A DNA stretch of 64,000 bases from Chryseobacterium jejuense. GTDB taxonomy: Bacteria; Bacteroidota; Bacteroidia; Flavobacteriales; Weeksellaceae. Under the pieces are notes generated by a model. It was not told the DNA's origin. It did not search any database and saw only the letters and a program-made list of their open reading frames with translations. The stretch is from assembly GCF_900100075.1 (NCBI RefSeq), contig NZ_FNEG01000006.1:370138-434137 (forward strand). The letters are read 5' to 3'. The position numbers and the translations under genes were made by a program. Shown here piece after piece: positions 19,061-28,108 of this stretch (position 1 is the stretch's first letter; each line of letters starts with the position of its first letter).

Positions 19061-22030
19061 ATGAAGCTTTTGTCCCTTATTGTATTGTTGTTGTTTCTAT
19101 GTAGCAACGGACAAAGCTATACTATGCAACGGTATACCATGGATAATAGGCTGCCTCAAAACAGTATCAAAGATATTGTAAAAGACAAGTATGGTTTCAT
19201 ATGGCTGTCCATGGAAGGGCAAATTCTACGGTATGACGGCAGCAATTTTGTTCGATATAAAGACTTTAAACTTAATAATCTGAGTTTTGGTGATTTTTAT
19301 GGAAGTATCAATAATGACAGTATGGTTGTCTTCAATAATTCTGAAAAAAAAAATCTCCTGATTTCTCGAAGACAACCAAAGGTTATTTCTCATAAAAAAG
19401 AATCTTATCCGGATGGGCCTAGTGGCACTGGGATATATAAAAGACTTGTTAAAAATAACGTCACTGTCAGATATGTTTCTTTTATAGATTCTTATTTTGT
19501 TCAGTTGAAGACAGGAATCTATTATTTTGAAAACAACAGCATTATTTACGTTGACCGGAAAAGTAATCAACGGATAAAACTTAATCTTGATTTTCCAAGA
19601 AACAGGTTAAAACGTCTGTTTGTTCATGGAGAAAATATTTTTGTTGCCGATTCCCGGAATAAAAAACTTCTTCAACTGTATCGGGGGAAGTATTCTTATG
19701 TTGATGCAGCTGCTATGTATACAGATCCTGAAACAAAGATATATTGGCAGCAGATTACGGGGCAGGTTTTCATGATTAACCATGGTAAAATATATAGAAG
19801 CCAATTTTCAGAAGGGAAACTAAGTCTTACCTATCTGTTGGAATATATGAATATAGATAAAGAAATATCGGGAGCAATGTTTTATGATGACGCTCCCCGT
19901 AAATTATATATTGGCAGTCCCATTAATGGTCTTAAAATTCTAAGTCTATCTGATTTTTCAGTTTCCAAAAAGAATTTACCTTATCAGGATGAGGTTTGCT
20001 ATGCGGCTCTTCCCTTTGGTGAAAATTCTGTTTTAACCCAGGAAGGTATCAGATATTATAATAATAGATCGGAAAAATTATATAAGGCTCCTCAATCCTA
20101 TGATAAACGTTATATTTTTTGGGATGACTCGGGAAATCTTGTGTATCGGGAAAATAATTCCATTCATATAAGGTATAAAAATACAGGATTTACAAAGTAT
20201 GATTCTATCTCTTTTGACAGGAAAGAAATTGACGGGTTGTATAAAAATGGAGGGCTGTATATGGTATCTGTTTCGGACAGAAATAAATTTTATCTCTATA
20301 TATTTGACCGCGATAATTTTAAGAAAACGGAGAGAATTATTCCTTGTGAAGATAATATAGATACTATTCTCAGATATAATGAAGATCTTCTTTATTTAGG
20401 TGGGAGTAATGGTATAGGTGTTTTTTCCCTTTCTCAAAATAAAATTATAGAACGAATTGGGCAGAATCTTCCGGTAAAGCAAATTATAAAAACCAAGGAT
20501 GGAAATATTTGGCTTACGACGTATAACCAAGGAATGTATTTATTAAAAGATCACAAAGTTATCAGGATTCCTGCAGATAAAAATGATTTTTTGGCTAATG
20601 CTCACCATATCCTGGAAGATAAAAATTCAAATTTATGGATTTCGTCTAATAACGGATTATTTAAAATTAATAAGACCAAAATTTTGAGATCCCTGAAAGC
20701 TCCCCAGGAGCCTGTTACTTATTACCGGTATACCAAAGAACATGGCTTTTTGAATAATGAATTCAACGGGAGTGCTGATCCTGATGCCAATATTCTTGAG
20801 GATGGACAATTTGTATTTCCTTCCATGGAAGGGTTTGTGTTTTTTACCCCTCAGAATGTGAAAGCGTATTTTCCTGCAGCACACGATCTGTATGTGGAAA
20901 GAGCAAAAGTAGATGGTAAAATGATTCGTTTGAAAGATGACCTTCTTCTGGAATGTGGCTATAAAAATGCAGATATATATATTGATATTCCTTACTATTC
21001 TAATCTGGAAAATATTTATCTGCAGGCGAAGCTAATAGGCGAAGAGAATAGCCAATGGATCAATATTAAAAATGACAGAAAATTCAGATTATCCAATACA
21101 GAACCAGGGAAATATCAATTACTCATAAGATTTTTATCTTCAGAAACAGGGAAATTTGTGTATAAAAGCTTTCCTATAGAAGTTGAGGCTTATTTTTATC
21201 AGACTTTATCTTTTAAAATCCTGGTTGTTGGATTGATTATTTTAATTTTTGTGATTGGAATACAGATCAGAACCAATTTTTTAAGATTAAAAAATAAGGT
21301 GCTGGAAAATACGTTGGTTCACAGGGATAAAGAACTGCAGGAAACCAATAATAAGCTTAAAAGCGAGTCCGATTATCAAAAAAAACTGGTAGAAAGTATT
21401 AGTCATGATATTACAACTCCGGTTAAATTTATTGCTCTTCTTTCGCAAGAACTTACCCAATCTGATGATGCTAAAACTCAAAAAAAGTATTTTGACAGTA
21501 TTTATAAAACCTCGGAACAGCTCTATAAATTTACATTAAGTTTAAAAGAATATACAGAGCTCTACAAACAGGAAAATAATATGAAAGATGAATATCAGAT
21601 TTATGATTTGATTGAAACTAAAAAGTTACTGTTTGAAGAGATTGCTGCTCAGAAACATACTTTCATCTATAATTTCTGTGATCATCATCTTACTGTAAAA
21701 ACCAATAAAAATATTCTTCTTGCCGTTTTTCATAATATTATAGATAATGCAGTGAAAAATACTTCAGATGGAGAAATTATTATTACCTCAGCATCTTCGG
21801 AGCAGTATGTAGAAATCAATATTGCAGATACAGGAAGTGGAATGTCTGCCGAACAGAGAACTTATTATTCTGAGCTTTCCAGAAAAAAGGGAAGTGAGCA
21901 TCTTATTTTTAAAAATTATGGACTGGGCCTACACATGGTTATTCAGTTGATGATGAAAATCAATGGAGAAATTACTTTTCATGAAAATATACCGAAGGGA
22001 ACACTCATTAAAATCCATATTACACTATGA
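19061..22030 (+). CDS. Two-component sensor histidine kinase with periplasmic beta-propeller
   Basis: A 989-residue sensor kinase. A signal peptide (about 1-18) is followed by a long periplasmic region with Reg_prop-type propeller repeats (the first is NSIKDIVKDKYGFIWLSMEG; later ones are IIKTKDGNIWLTTYNQGMYL and HHILEDKNSNLWISSNNGLF), a Y_Y_Y-like domain (about 610-725) and one membrane helix (about 727-748). The cytoplasmic part has a short coiled coil, the HisKA phosphorylation site SISHDITTP with His782, and an HATPase_c domain with N box NIIDNAVKN (about 892), DTGSG (about 923) and GLGLHM (about 954). Unlike hybrid two-component systems it lacks a receiver domain; the partner regulator overlaps its stop by 4 bases. 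Confidence 0.94.
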   Translation: MKLLSLIVLLLFLCSNGQSYTMQRYTMDNRLPQNSIKDIVKDKYGFIWLSMEGQILRYDGSNFVRYKDFKLNNLSFGDFYGSINNDSMVVFNNSEKKNLLISRRQPKVISHKKESYPDGPSGTGIYKRLVKNNVTVRYVSFIDSYFVQLKTGIYYFENNSIIYVDRKSNQRIKLNLDFPRNRLKRLFVHGENIFVADSRNKKLLQLYRGKYSYVDAAAMYTDPETKIYWQQITGQVFMINHGKIYRSQFSEGKLSLTYLLEYMNIDKEISGAMFYDDAPRKLYIGSPINGLKILSLSDFSVSKKNLPYQDEVCYAALPFGENSVLTQEGIRYYNNRSEKLYKAPQSYDKRYIFWDDSGNLVYRENNSIHIRYKNTGFTKYDSISFDRKEIDGLYKNGGLYMVSVSDRNKFYLYIFDRDNFKKTERIIPCEDNIDTILRYNEDLLYLGGSNGIGVFSLSQNKIIERIGQNLPVKQIIKTKDGNIWLTTYNQGMYLLKDHKVIRIPADKNDFLANAHHILEDKNSNLWISSNNGLFKINKTKILRSLKAPQEPVTYYRYTKEHGFLNNEFNGSADPDANILEDGQFVFPSMEGFVFFTPQNVKAYFPAAHDLYVERAKVDGKMIRLKDDLLLECGYKNADIYIDIPYYSNLENIYLQAKLIGEENSQWINIKNDRKFRLSNTEPGKYQLLIRFLSSETGKFVYKSFPIEVEAYFYQTLSFKILVVGLIILIFVIGIQIRTNFLRLKNKVLENTLVHRDKELQETNNKLKSESDYQKKLVESISHDITTPVKFIALLSQELTQSDDAKTQKKYFDSIYKTSEQLYKFTLSLKEYTELYKQENNMKDEYQIYDLIETKKLLFEEIAAQKHTFIYNFCDHHLTVKTNKNILLAVFHNIIDNAVKNTSDGEIIITSASSEQYVEINIADTGSGMSAEQRTYYSELSRKKGSEHLIFKNYGLGLHMVIQLMMKINGEITFHENIPKGTLIKIHITL

Positions 22031-22641
22031 CAAAGAGAATATTAATTGCAGATGACCATCATGTAGTAAGAATCGGAACTGCTTTGATTCTGGAAAAGAA
22101 TTTTAATGAATTTGAAATTGATTTTGCAGAAACATACGATGAGGTAAAGCAGAAAGTGGAGACTGGAAAATTTGACCTTGTGATATTGGATATTGAGCTT
22201 CCGGGAAGTACTTTCAAGTCAATGGTTAAAGAAATTAAAAACATTAGGGAAGATACTCTGATCTTAATTTTTACCTCTTACAAAGAAACCGTCGCGATGC
22301 AATATATTCAAGAGGGAGTGAATGGCTTTTTAAATAAACTCAGCAACCCGGAAACGTTTGTGAAAACAATTGAAGGTATTTTTAAAGATGGTTATTACTA
22401 TACTCCTGAAGTACTCAATGAAATGGTCGTACGAATGCACAAGAAAAGTCCTTTGGAAATTCTGTCCGAAAGAGAGCTGCAGGTCTTTGATCTCCTGGCA
22501 AAAGGAAACGGAAATCTTGAAATAGCTAATGCACTCAATATTGAAGAATCCACTGTGGGAACTTACAAAAGAAGAGTCTATCAGAAATTAAAAATCACGA
22601 ACCTTGTTGAACTGTTGGAAATTTACAACGAAATCCATTAA
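22027..22641 (+). CDS. NarL/FixJ-family response regulator
   Basis: A 204-residue response regulator. The N-terminal receiver has acidic residues at 9-10 (ADDHH), a phospho-acceptor Asp55 (LVILDIELPG) and a Thr/Ser-Lys switch region (FTSYKE, FLNKLSN). The C-terminal LuxR-type helix-turn-helix covers about 140-204 (LSERELQVFDLLAKGNGNLEIANAL, then ESTVGTYKRRVYQKL). Its ATG overlaps the kinase stop (ATGA), so the pair is translationally coupled. The next gene downstream, a secreted C1q-like protein, is a natural candidate target, but that is inference. Confidence 0.95.
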   Translation: MTKRILIADDHHVVRIGTALILEKNFNEFEIDFAETYDEVKQKVETGKFDLVILDIELPGSTFKSMVKEIKNIREDTLILIFTSYKETVAMQYIQEGVNGFLNKLSNPETFVKTIEGIFKDGYYYTPEVLNEMVVRMHKKSPLEILSERELQVFDLLAKGNGNLEIANALNIEESTVGTYKRRVYQKLKITNLVELLEIYNEIH

Positions 22642-22822
22642 TATATAATACTTATCATGTCATAAAACTCTTACAGTTTTGTGGAAAAATGTGTACAGAG
22701 CCTGTAAACGGAATCTTTATTTTTCACAGTAAGTTAGTCTCATGAAAATCCCATCTGATAAACAATTGGGAGGCTATATTGGTACTTACAATTTCTTTAG
22801 ATTCTAAATACATTTTTTGATT

Positions 22823-23749
22823 ATGAGAACAATTTTATTTTTCACTGCTTTTTTAGCAGCGGTAACTGGTTTGACGGTGAATGCCCAAGTAGGGGTAAAT
22901 ACTCCTAATCCTACCAGTAGCCTGACGGTTAATGGTTCCTTTGCTGCAACGTATAAAACAGTGTCTGCAAGCGGAACTGTAGGAGCGGATGATTATTATA
23001 CCGCATATAATTCAGCAGGTAATGGAACTTTAACCTTGCCGGCAGCCATTAGTGGAGCAGGTAATTTTGCTGGAAGAACCTATCATTTTAAAAATACAGG
23101 AGCCGGAAATCTTATTATTGCAGCTAATGGTGCAGAGTTAATTGATACTCAAAACGGAACAGGAGCTCCTAATATTACCATTCCAACAGGATATTATGCA
23201 TTTTTGGTCAATAAGGGTACTATTACAGGAACAACATGGGAGCTTGTATTGTTTTCGAGTTCTAACAGTATGCCTTCTGTAAATCAAACTTATCTTTTTT
23301 CGTCTGCACAGCAAAATGCATTTAAACAGACGTGCCCGGCTACCACAGGACCAGCATGGCAGAATGAAGAGATTAAATACAACCAAGGTATGGCCATTAA
23401 CACAGGGAGTGCATTCGATGGGTTATCAGGAAGATTTAAAGCGCCTACAGATGGGTTTTACATGATCTACGGTTCTGCCCAGTTTGATAATTCAGAAATT
23501 GCCGGACAGCCGGGTTTTGCTTGGTGTGTATTGTATCTTGTAAAGAACTTTTTGACGACTCCCAACAACCAGCTTGTGCAGAATTTTCACACTAATCCCG
23601 GTGTTTTTGCATCTGGTATTGTTTCAGCGGTTGTTCATCTGAATAAGGATGAGACAGTAAGTATGGCTTCAGCTGCCAGATTAACTAATGCCGGATCTCA
23701 ATATCAGGTAACTGCCACTTCTATTTATGGTTATAAAATAGCCAATTAA
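22823..23749 (+). CDS. Secreted C1q-like surface protein
   Basis: A 308-residue protein from the ATG at 22823; a TTG 6 bases upstream is less likely. A Sec signal peptide ends near VNAQ and the mature protein opens with VGVNTPNPTSSLTVNG, an opening shared with the other two large secreted proteins of this window. Residues about 40-150 are Gly/Ala/Thr-rich beta structure. The C-terminal ~150 residues resemble C1q/TNF-like jelly-roll domains (FDGLSGRFKAPTDGFYMIYGSAQFD, HLNKDETVSMASAARL, YGYKIAN). These domains usually form trimers and bind ligands. It lies 180 bases after the response regulator. A role in adhesion is inference. Confidence 0.72.
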   Translation: MRTILFFTAFLAAVTGLTVNAQVGVNTPNPTSSLTVNGSFAATYKTVSASGTVGADDYYTAYNSAGNGTLTLPAAISGAGNFAGRTYHFKNTGAGNLIIAANGAELIDTQNGTGAPNITIPTGYYAFLVNKGTITGTTWELVLFSSSNSMPSVNQTYLFSSAQQNAFKQTCPATTGPAWQNEEIKYNQGMAINTGSAFDGLSGRFKAPTDGFYMIYGSAQFDNSEIAGQPGFAWCVLYLVKNFLTTPNNQLVQNFHTNPGVFASGIVSAVVHLNKDETVSMASAARLTNAGSQYQVTATSIYGYKIAN

Positions 23750-23761
23750 CAGATTAAATAG

Positions 23762-23872
23762 AGTTTGCATAGTAATGTTGTTGAAGGAACTCAGGCATCG
23801 GCTACTTATTTTGTGAGATTGAACAGTGGTGTTTTCGGTGAGAATGTTATTTATATAGTCCATGCAAATTAA
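23762..23872 (+). pseudogene. Remnant of a C1q-like C-terminus
   Basis: Just after the C1q-like gene, a stop-bounded frame with no start codon reads SLHSNVVEGTQASATYFVRL, then NSGVFGENVIYIVHAN and a stop. This looks like the last strands of a C1q-type domain (alternating beta residues, aromatic-x-V-R-L pattern) rather than random sequence, but differs from the end of the neighbouring intact protein. It is probably the tail of a deleted paralogue or an unused alternative C-terminus. Confidence 0.45.
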
Positions 23873-23995
23873 AGACAATTAGGGTTAGAGTAGAAAATAG
23901 ATCATGCTATTGAAGTCTGAATTCTCAATTTGCCCCATGGAATGTGAATTTCTCTGAAAAGTTTTTATATATTTAGCGACCGAATAATTCATTCA

Positions 23996-25414
23996 ATGAG
24001 CAACGAAAAAAATACAGGACAAAACGAGACTTTAGTTAGAGGATTAACAAATCGACATATACAATTAATTGCCCTTGGAGGTGCCATAGGAACAGGATTA
24101 TTTCTGGGAATCGGGCCGGCAGCAGTACTGGCTGGGCCCTCAGTAATTTTAGGGTACGCCTTAGCCGGGATTATTGCCTTCTTTATCATGCGTCAGCTTG
24201 GTGAAATGGTCGTTCAGGAACCGGTATCGGGAAGTTTTAGTCACTTCGCCTATAAATATTGGGGAAATTTTCCAGGTTTTGCTTCAGGATGGAACTACTG
24301 GATTCTGTATATCCTTGTAAGTATGGCTGAACTTACAGCCATTGGCCATTACATCCATTTCTGGTGGCCGGAAATACCACTTTGGGTGTCCAGTTTATTC
24401 TTTTTTGTAGTCATCACTGCCCTTAATCTTGCTTCTGTAAAAGTGTATGGGGAAACTGAGTTCTGGTTCTCCATCATTAAAGTAGTAGCTATTATTGCAA
24501 TGATTGTTTTTGGAGTTTATCTGTTGATAAGTGGAACTGGAGGAGAAAAAGCAACGGTTACCAATTTATGGAATGATGGCGGTTTCTTCCCGAAAGGATT
24601 ATTCAATAAAACCGAAACCGGGTTTTCCGGATTATTTGCGGCAATGGCCATGATTATGTTCTCTTTCGGAGGATTGGAACTGATCGGAATTACGGCTGCT
24701 GAAGCTAAAAACCCTGAAAAAACAATTCCACAGGCAACCAATCAGGTGATCTATAGAATTTTAATTTTTTATGTAGGAGCTTTAGTAATCCTGTTCTCGT
24801 TAAGTCCATGGAGAGAAATTACAGAAGGTTCAAGCCCGTTTGTAATGGTATTTCAAAACTTGAATGGATTGGAATTCAGTCTTTTTGGTAAAGTGATTCA
24901 GTTCAATACTTTGATTGCAAATGTTCTTAATGTTATTGTATTAACGGCTGCTTTATCAGTGTATAACAGTAGTGTTTATAGTAATAGCCGTATGCTTTTC
25001 GGGTTGGCTCAGCAAGGAAATGCTCCTAAGTTTCTGAAGAAATTGAATAAAAATTCAGTTCCTATCAATGCGATCCTTATTTCTTCTTGTTTTGCAGGAA
25101 TCTGCATTATCATTAATAAACTGGTGCCGGAAAAAGCATTTCAGTATCTGATGGCCTTGGTAGTCTCTACATTAATTATCAACTGGCTGATGATCTGTTA
25201 CACGCATTTGAAATTTAAAAAATCCATCACTAAAGAAGGTGTTCAATCGAAATTTCCATCTATATTTTATCCGATTTCCAATTACATCTGTATTATATTT
25301 TTAGTGCTGATTTTAGGATTGATGAGTATTACAGGAATGGAAATTCAGGTAGTCCTGATTCCGGTCTGGATAGGATTTTTATTTGCTATGTATAAATTAT
25401 ATAAACCGAATTAA
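23996..25414 (+). CDS. APC-superfamily amino acid permease
   Basis: A 472-residue inner membrane transporter of the amino acid transporter (AAT) branch of the APC superfamily, with about 12 membrane segments. The signature stretch LTNRHIQLIALGGAIGTGLFLGIG lies at about 16-39, and GEMVVQEPVSGSFSHFA follows. SFGGLELIGITAAEAKNPEKTIP in TM6-7 is typical of PheP/ProY/AroP/GABA-permease relatives. The substrate cannot be told from the sequence. It is monocistronic, followed by a strong terminator. Confidence 0.95.
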   Translation: MSNEKNTGQNETLVRGLTNRHIQLIALGGAIGTGLFLGIGPAAVLAGPSVILGYALAGIIAFFIMRQLGEMVVQEPVSGSFSHFAYKYWGNFPGFASGWNYWILYILVSMAELTAIGHYIHFWWPEIPLWVSSLFFFVVITALNLASVKVYGETEFWFSIIKVVAIIAMIVFGVYLLISGTGGEKATVTNLWNDGGFFPKGLFNKTETGFSGLFAAMAMIMFSFGGLELIGITAAEAKNPEKTIPQATNQVIYRILIFYVGALVILFSLSPWREITEGSSPFVMVFQNLNGLEFSLFGKVIQFNTLIANVLNVIVLTAALSVYNSSVYSNSRMLFGLAQQGNAPKFLKKLNKNSVPINAILISSCFAGICIIINKLVPEKAFQYLMALVVSTLIINWLMICYTHLKFKKSITKEGVQSKFPSIFYPISNYICIIFLVLILGLMSITGMEIQVVLIPVWIGFLFAMYKLYKPN

Positions 25415-25435
25415 CAGGTTTTAAATACAATAAAG

Positions 25436-25485
25436 AATATGGTTTTTGGAAACTTTTTAGTGGTACAAAAACCATATTTTATTTT
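25436..25485 (+). terminator. Terminator after the permease
   Basis: AATATGGTTTTTG (25436-25448) pairs perfectly with CAAAAACCATATT (25466-25478), and a T-rich tract follows. Confidence 0.8.
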
Positions 25486-25499
25486 AAAAAGTACGATTG

Positions 25500-26459
25500 A
25501 TGAAACATGTATTTTGTCTTCTGTTTATTTGTTTGTTTTCAGTTTCAGCTGTTGCTCAGAAGGATGATTTTACTATTTATATTGAGACTTCCGATATCAG
25601 AAACTTTTGGAATGCTTATGATGAGGCTCAGAAGATTAATAATTCGGAACAAAAGATATCTACATTTCAAAAGCTGTATGTTGATAAAGCAAGTCCAGGG
25701 TTGAAGGATTTTATCAGGTCCAGAAATTTTACCGCTGAACAATGGATTGAATCCTTTGATTCAAAACCAAAGTTCTGGAAATCGATTAGAAATAAGACTA
25801 AGAAGATTCAAAAAGATTTTAAAAATATAGAAAATCTTTATCAAAATTTCAGCCATTTATATGCTGATTTTTCTCCGCCAAAGATCTACTTTACAATAGG
25901 GAATCTTAAAGGTGGTGGAACGGTCATTAACGGAAATCTAATCATTGGTTCTGAATTAGCAGCTTCCGATGCAACAGTGGATTATTTGGAACTTTCCAAA
26001 AACTATCAGGACAGGATGAAGATTAATTCAGGGGTTATTTTTCTTACGGCTCATGAGTTGGTGCATACTCAACAAAATTTAAAAGACATCAAAACGAATT
26101 TATTAGGGCTCTGCTTAAAAGAAGGTTCCGCTGATTTTATAGCTGAACTTTTAACAGGAAAAAAGGTTGAAGCTCCTTATATTGAATATGGAATGCAGCA
26201 TCAGAAATCTTTGTGGAATGATTTTCAAAAAGAAATGGGTAGTGAAGATTATCAAAACTGGTTGTCCAATACGGCCACTATAAAAGACAGACCTGCAGAT
26301 CTGGGATATTTTATGGGGTATATAATTACCAAGAAATTGTATGAAAAATCAGAAGATAAGAAATCTGCAATCAACATCATGATGAATCTGGATTTTAGCA
26401 ATGCAGCAGAAACAGAAAATTTTTTAGAACAGTCAGGATATAAAACTGACGTTAAGTAA
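25500..26459 (+). CDS. Secreted HExxH-type predicted zinc metalloprotein
   Basis: A 319-residue protein from the ATG at 25500, with a signal peptide (cleavage near VAQ, residue 20). A zinc-binding motif HELVH lies at 185-189, with a probable third ligand Glu208 in CLKEGSADF, the arrangement of gluzincin-like DUF2268/GldB-related predicted proteases. It is exported and possibly periplasmic. The middle of the protein has basic helical segments (about 90-115). It begins just after the permease terminator, so it has its own promoter. Protease activity is predicted from the motif only. Confidence 0.8.
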   Translation: MKHVFCLLFICLFSVSAVAQKDDFTIYIETSDIRNFWNAYDEAQKINNSEQKISTFQKLYVDKASPGLKDFIRSRNFTAEQWIESFDSKPKFWKSIRNKTKKIQKDFKNIENLYQNFSHLYADFSPPKIYFTIGNLKGGGTVINGNLIIGSELAASDATVDYLELSKNYQDRMKINSGVIFLTAHELVHTQQNLKDIKTNLLGLCLKEGSADFIAELLTGKKVEAPYIEYGMQHQKSLWNDFQKEMGSEDYQNWLSNTATIKDRPADLGYFMGYIITKKLYEKSEDKKSAINIMMNLDFSNAAETENFLEQSGYKTDVK

Positions 26460-26581
26460 ATATTGGATAGGTTTGTTTTTTTCTTACCTTAGTAATGAAA
26501 TATATTGCTGATAAGGTTAAAAAGATAACTTGTTTACAGCTTTCAGTGTAAATAGTTTCGTGGATCAAAACCATTTTCAGA

Positions 26582-27385
26582 ATGAAATTTTGTGATATGC
26601 AGGCTAATTTTAGTGACATACAAAAGATTATCGACCATATTGAAATCAATTTTGATAGGGAAGTCACTGCTCATGAGATAGAGTCTATCTCTCATTATTC
26701 TTACCGTAATTTCCAGCGTATTTTTTTCAAACTTTTCAATGAGACTATTTCCGGGTTTCAAAAACGTCTGCGTCTTGAGAATGCTTATAAAAAACTCATC
26801 TACACGGAAGATAACCTCTCTGAAATTGCTTGGCAAGTAGGATATTTCAATATTCAATCCTTTTCAAAAGCATTCAAAAAACAATATTCAGTTTCTCCTG
26901 CTGAAGCGAGAAAACAGAAACAAGATATCTTCAAAGAATTCATAGAAAGCCATCATGCCGATCTGAAAGTAGAGATCAAATATAAAGATGCAGTATCAGT
27001 TTACTGTAAATTTATTAAGGCTAAAGATTATAATAACCAAGAAATTGATGCATTGTGGAATGAAATTGAACCCGATGCAGGAATATTTGAAGCTGCCTAC
27101 GGAATTATTCGCGATCAGCCTTTAATTACCAGTCATTCACATTGCAGATATGGTGCCGCAGTAATCTCTGATGAGGTGATAAGTGGGCTTGTGAAAAATG
27201 AAATTTTTGGTGGGAAATATGCAAAATTCACCCATTATGGTCCTTATGGAAATATTTTGGAAACCTATCGCTCATTTTATCAATACTGGCTTTCTGGAAA
27301 ACAGTTTTTGCTGGATAACTCTGATGTTATTGAAGAATATGAAGAAATAGAGCTTACCCATATTTATTTTCCATTGTATGAGTGA
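26582..27385 (+). CDS. AraC-family regulator with GyrI-like effector domain
   Basis: A 267-residue transcription regulator. The N-terminal AraC/XylS double helix-turn-helix covers about 10-110 (second HTH: NLSEIAWQVGYFNIQSFSKAFKKQYSVSPAEAR). The C-terminal ~150 residues are a GyrI-like/SOUL-fold effector-binding domain of the Rob/SoxS-associated kind (KYAKFTHYGPYGNILETYRSFYQYWL; final ELTHIYFPL). Such proteins often sense small hydrophobic compounds and control efflux or stress genes. No efflux gene is adjacent; the nearest downstream gene encodes an exported protein. Confidence 0.9.
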   Translation: MKFCDMQANFSDIQKIIDHIEINFDREVTAHEIESISHYSYRNFQRIFFKLFNETISGFQKRLRLENAYKKLIYTEDNLSEIAWQVGYFNIQSFSKAFKKQYSVSPAEARKQKQDIFKEFIESHHADLKVEIKYKDAVSVYCKFIKAKDYNNQEIDALWNEIEPDAGIFEAAYGIIRDQPLITSHSHCRYGAAVISDEVISGLVKNEIFGGKYAKFTHYGPYGNILETYRSFYQYWLSGKQFLLDNSDVIEEYEEIELTHIYFPLYE

Positions 27386-27489
27386 AATGTCTTTTTAGGA
27401 CAATAATTGCTTTTTTGAGTCTTTAATTTTGCACCAGTAAATGACCACAACGAGAATTGTTAATGTAACACTTAAAAAGACAAAGGATA

Positions 27490-28104
27490 ATGAAAAAAAG
27501 TATATTTCTCCTGGGCTTATTGCTTCCTTTCTATGGTAAAGCGCAGATCTCTGTTCAGGCTTATGCCGGCAATAAAGAAACAGAGGTACTAGGAATCTAT
27601 GATAAAGATTTTGGAAATAAATGGAATTATTTTGCCTCAGGAACCATTGGCTACGATTATGATCTGAAAAAAGTGAACCCTGAACTCTATCAAAATATTA
27701 ATTATGGAATTGGTAAGAATTTAGGTGTTTCTGCAGGAGTTCATATTTCAGATAAAGATATCATGCCATCCATAGGATTGGCTTATGGAAAAGGGAATGA
27801 AGTTTTTGGAATCAATGTATTTCCTGCCCTTACTTATTCTACAGATGCAAAACAATTCGGATTAGGCTTATATACCTTATTGGAATACACTCCAAAGATC
27901 AATGAACGGTTTAATTTTTACAGTATGTTGATTGTAGAATCTGATTTTAGTTTCAAAGAACACCAAGCCAGCAGTCAGGTTATTCGTCTCGGGCTGGAGA
28001 ACAGAAAGAAAATGCAGTTTGGAATAGGAAGTAATATTTCCCAGACGGGAAGCAGCTATGAAACTGATATCAACTTTGGAGTATTTATTGGAAAGAAATT
28101 TTAA
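27490..28104 (+). CDS. Exported outer-membrane-type protein of unknown function
   Basis: A 204-residue protein with a signal peptide (MKKSIFLLGLLLPFYGKAQ) and alternating amphipathic beta-strands (NINYGIGKNLGVSAGVHISD, FGIGSNISQTGS, TDINFGVFIGKKF), ending in phenylalanine as small outer-membrane barrels do. No family is recognised. It precedes the agmatine deiminase gene by only 4 bases, so the two are co-transcribed. Confidence 0.75.
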   Translation: MKKSIFLLGLLLPFYGKAQISVQAYAGNKETEVLGIYDKDFGNKWNYFASGTIGYDYDLKKVNPELYQNINYGIGKNLGVSAGVHISDKDIMPSIGLAYGKGNEVFGINVFPALTYSTDAKQFGLGLYTLLEYTPKINERFNFYSMLIVESDFSFKEHQASSQVIRLGLENRKKMQFGIGSNISQTGSSYETDINFGVFIGKKF

Positions 28105-28108
28105 CGAT

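Noticed and set aside
24517..24741. Minus-strand frame inside the permease gene
   Set aside because: Antisense shadow of a strongly supported membrane protein gene.
28058..28108. Upstream in-frame extension of agmatine deiminase
   Set aside because: It would overlap the previous gene and put extra residues before a good signal peptide; the ATG at 28109 is the better start.
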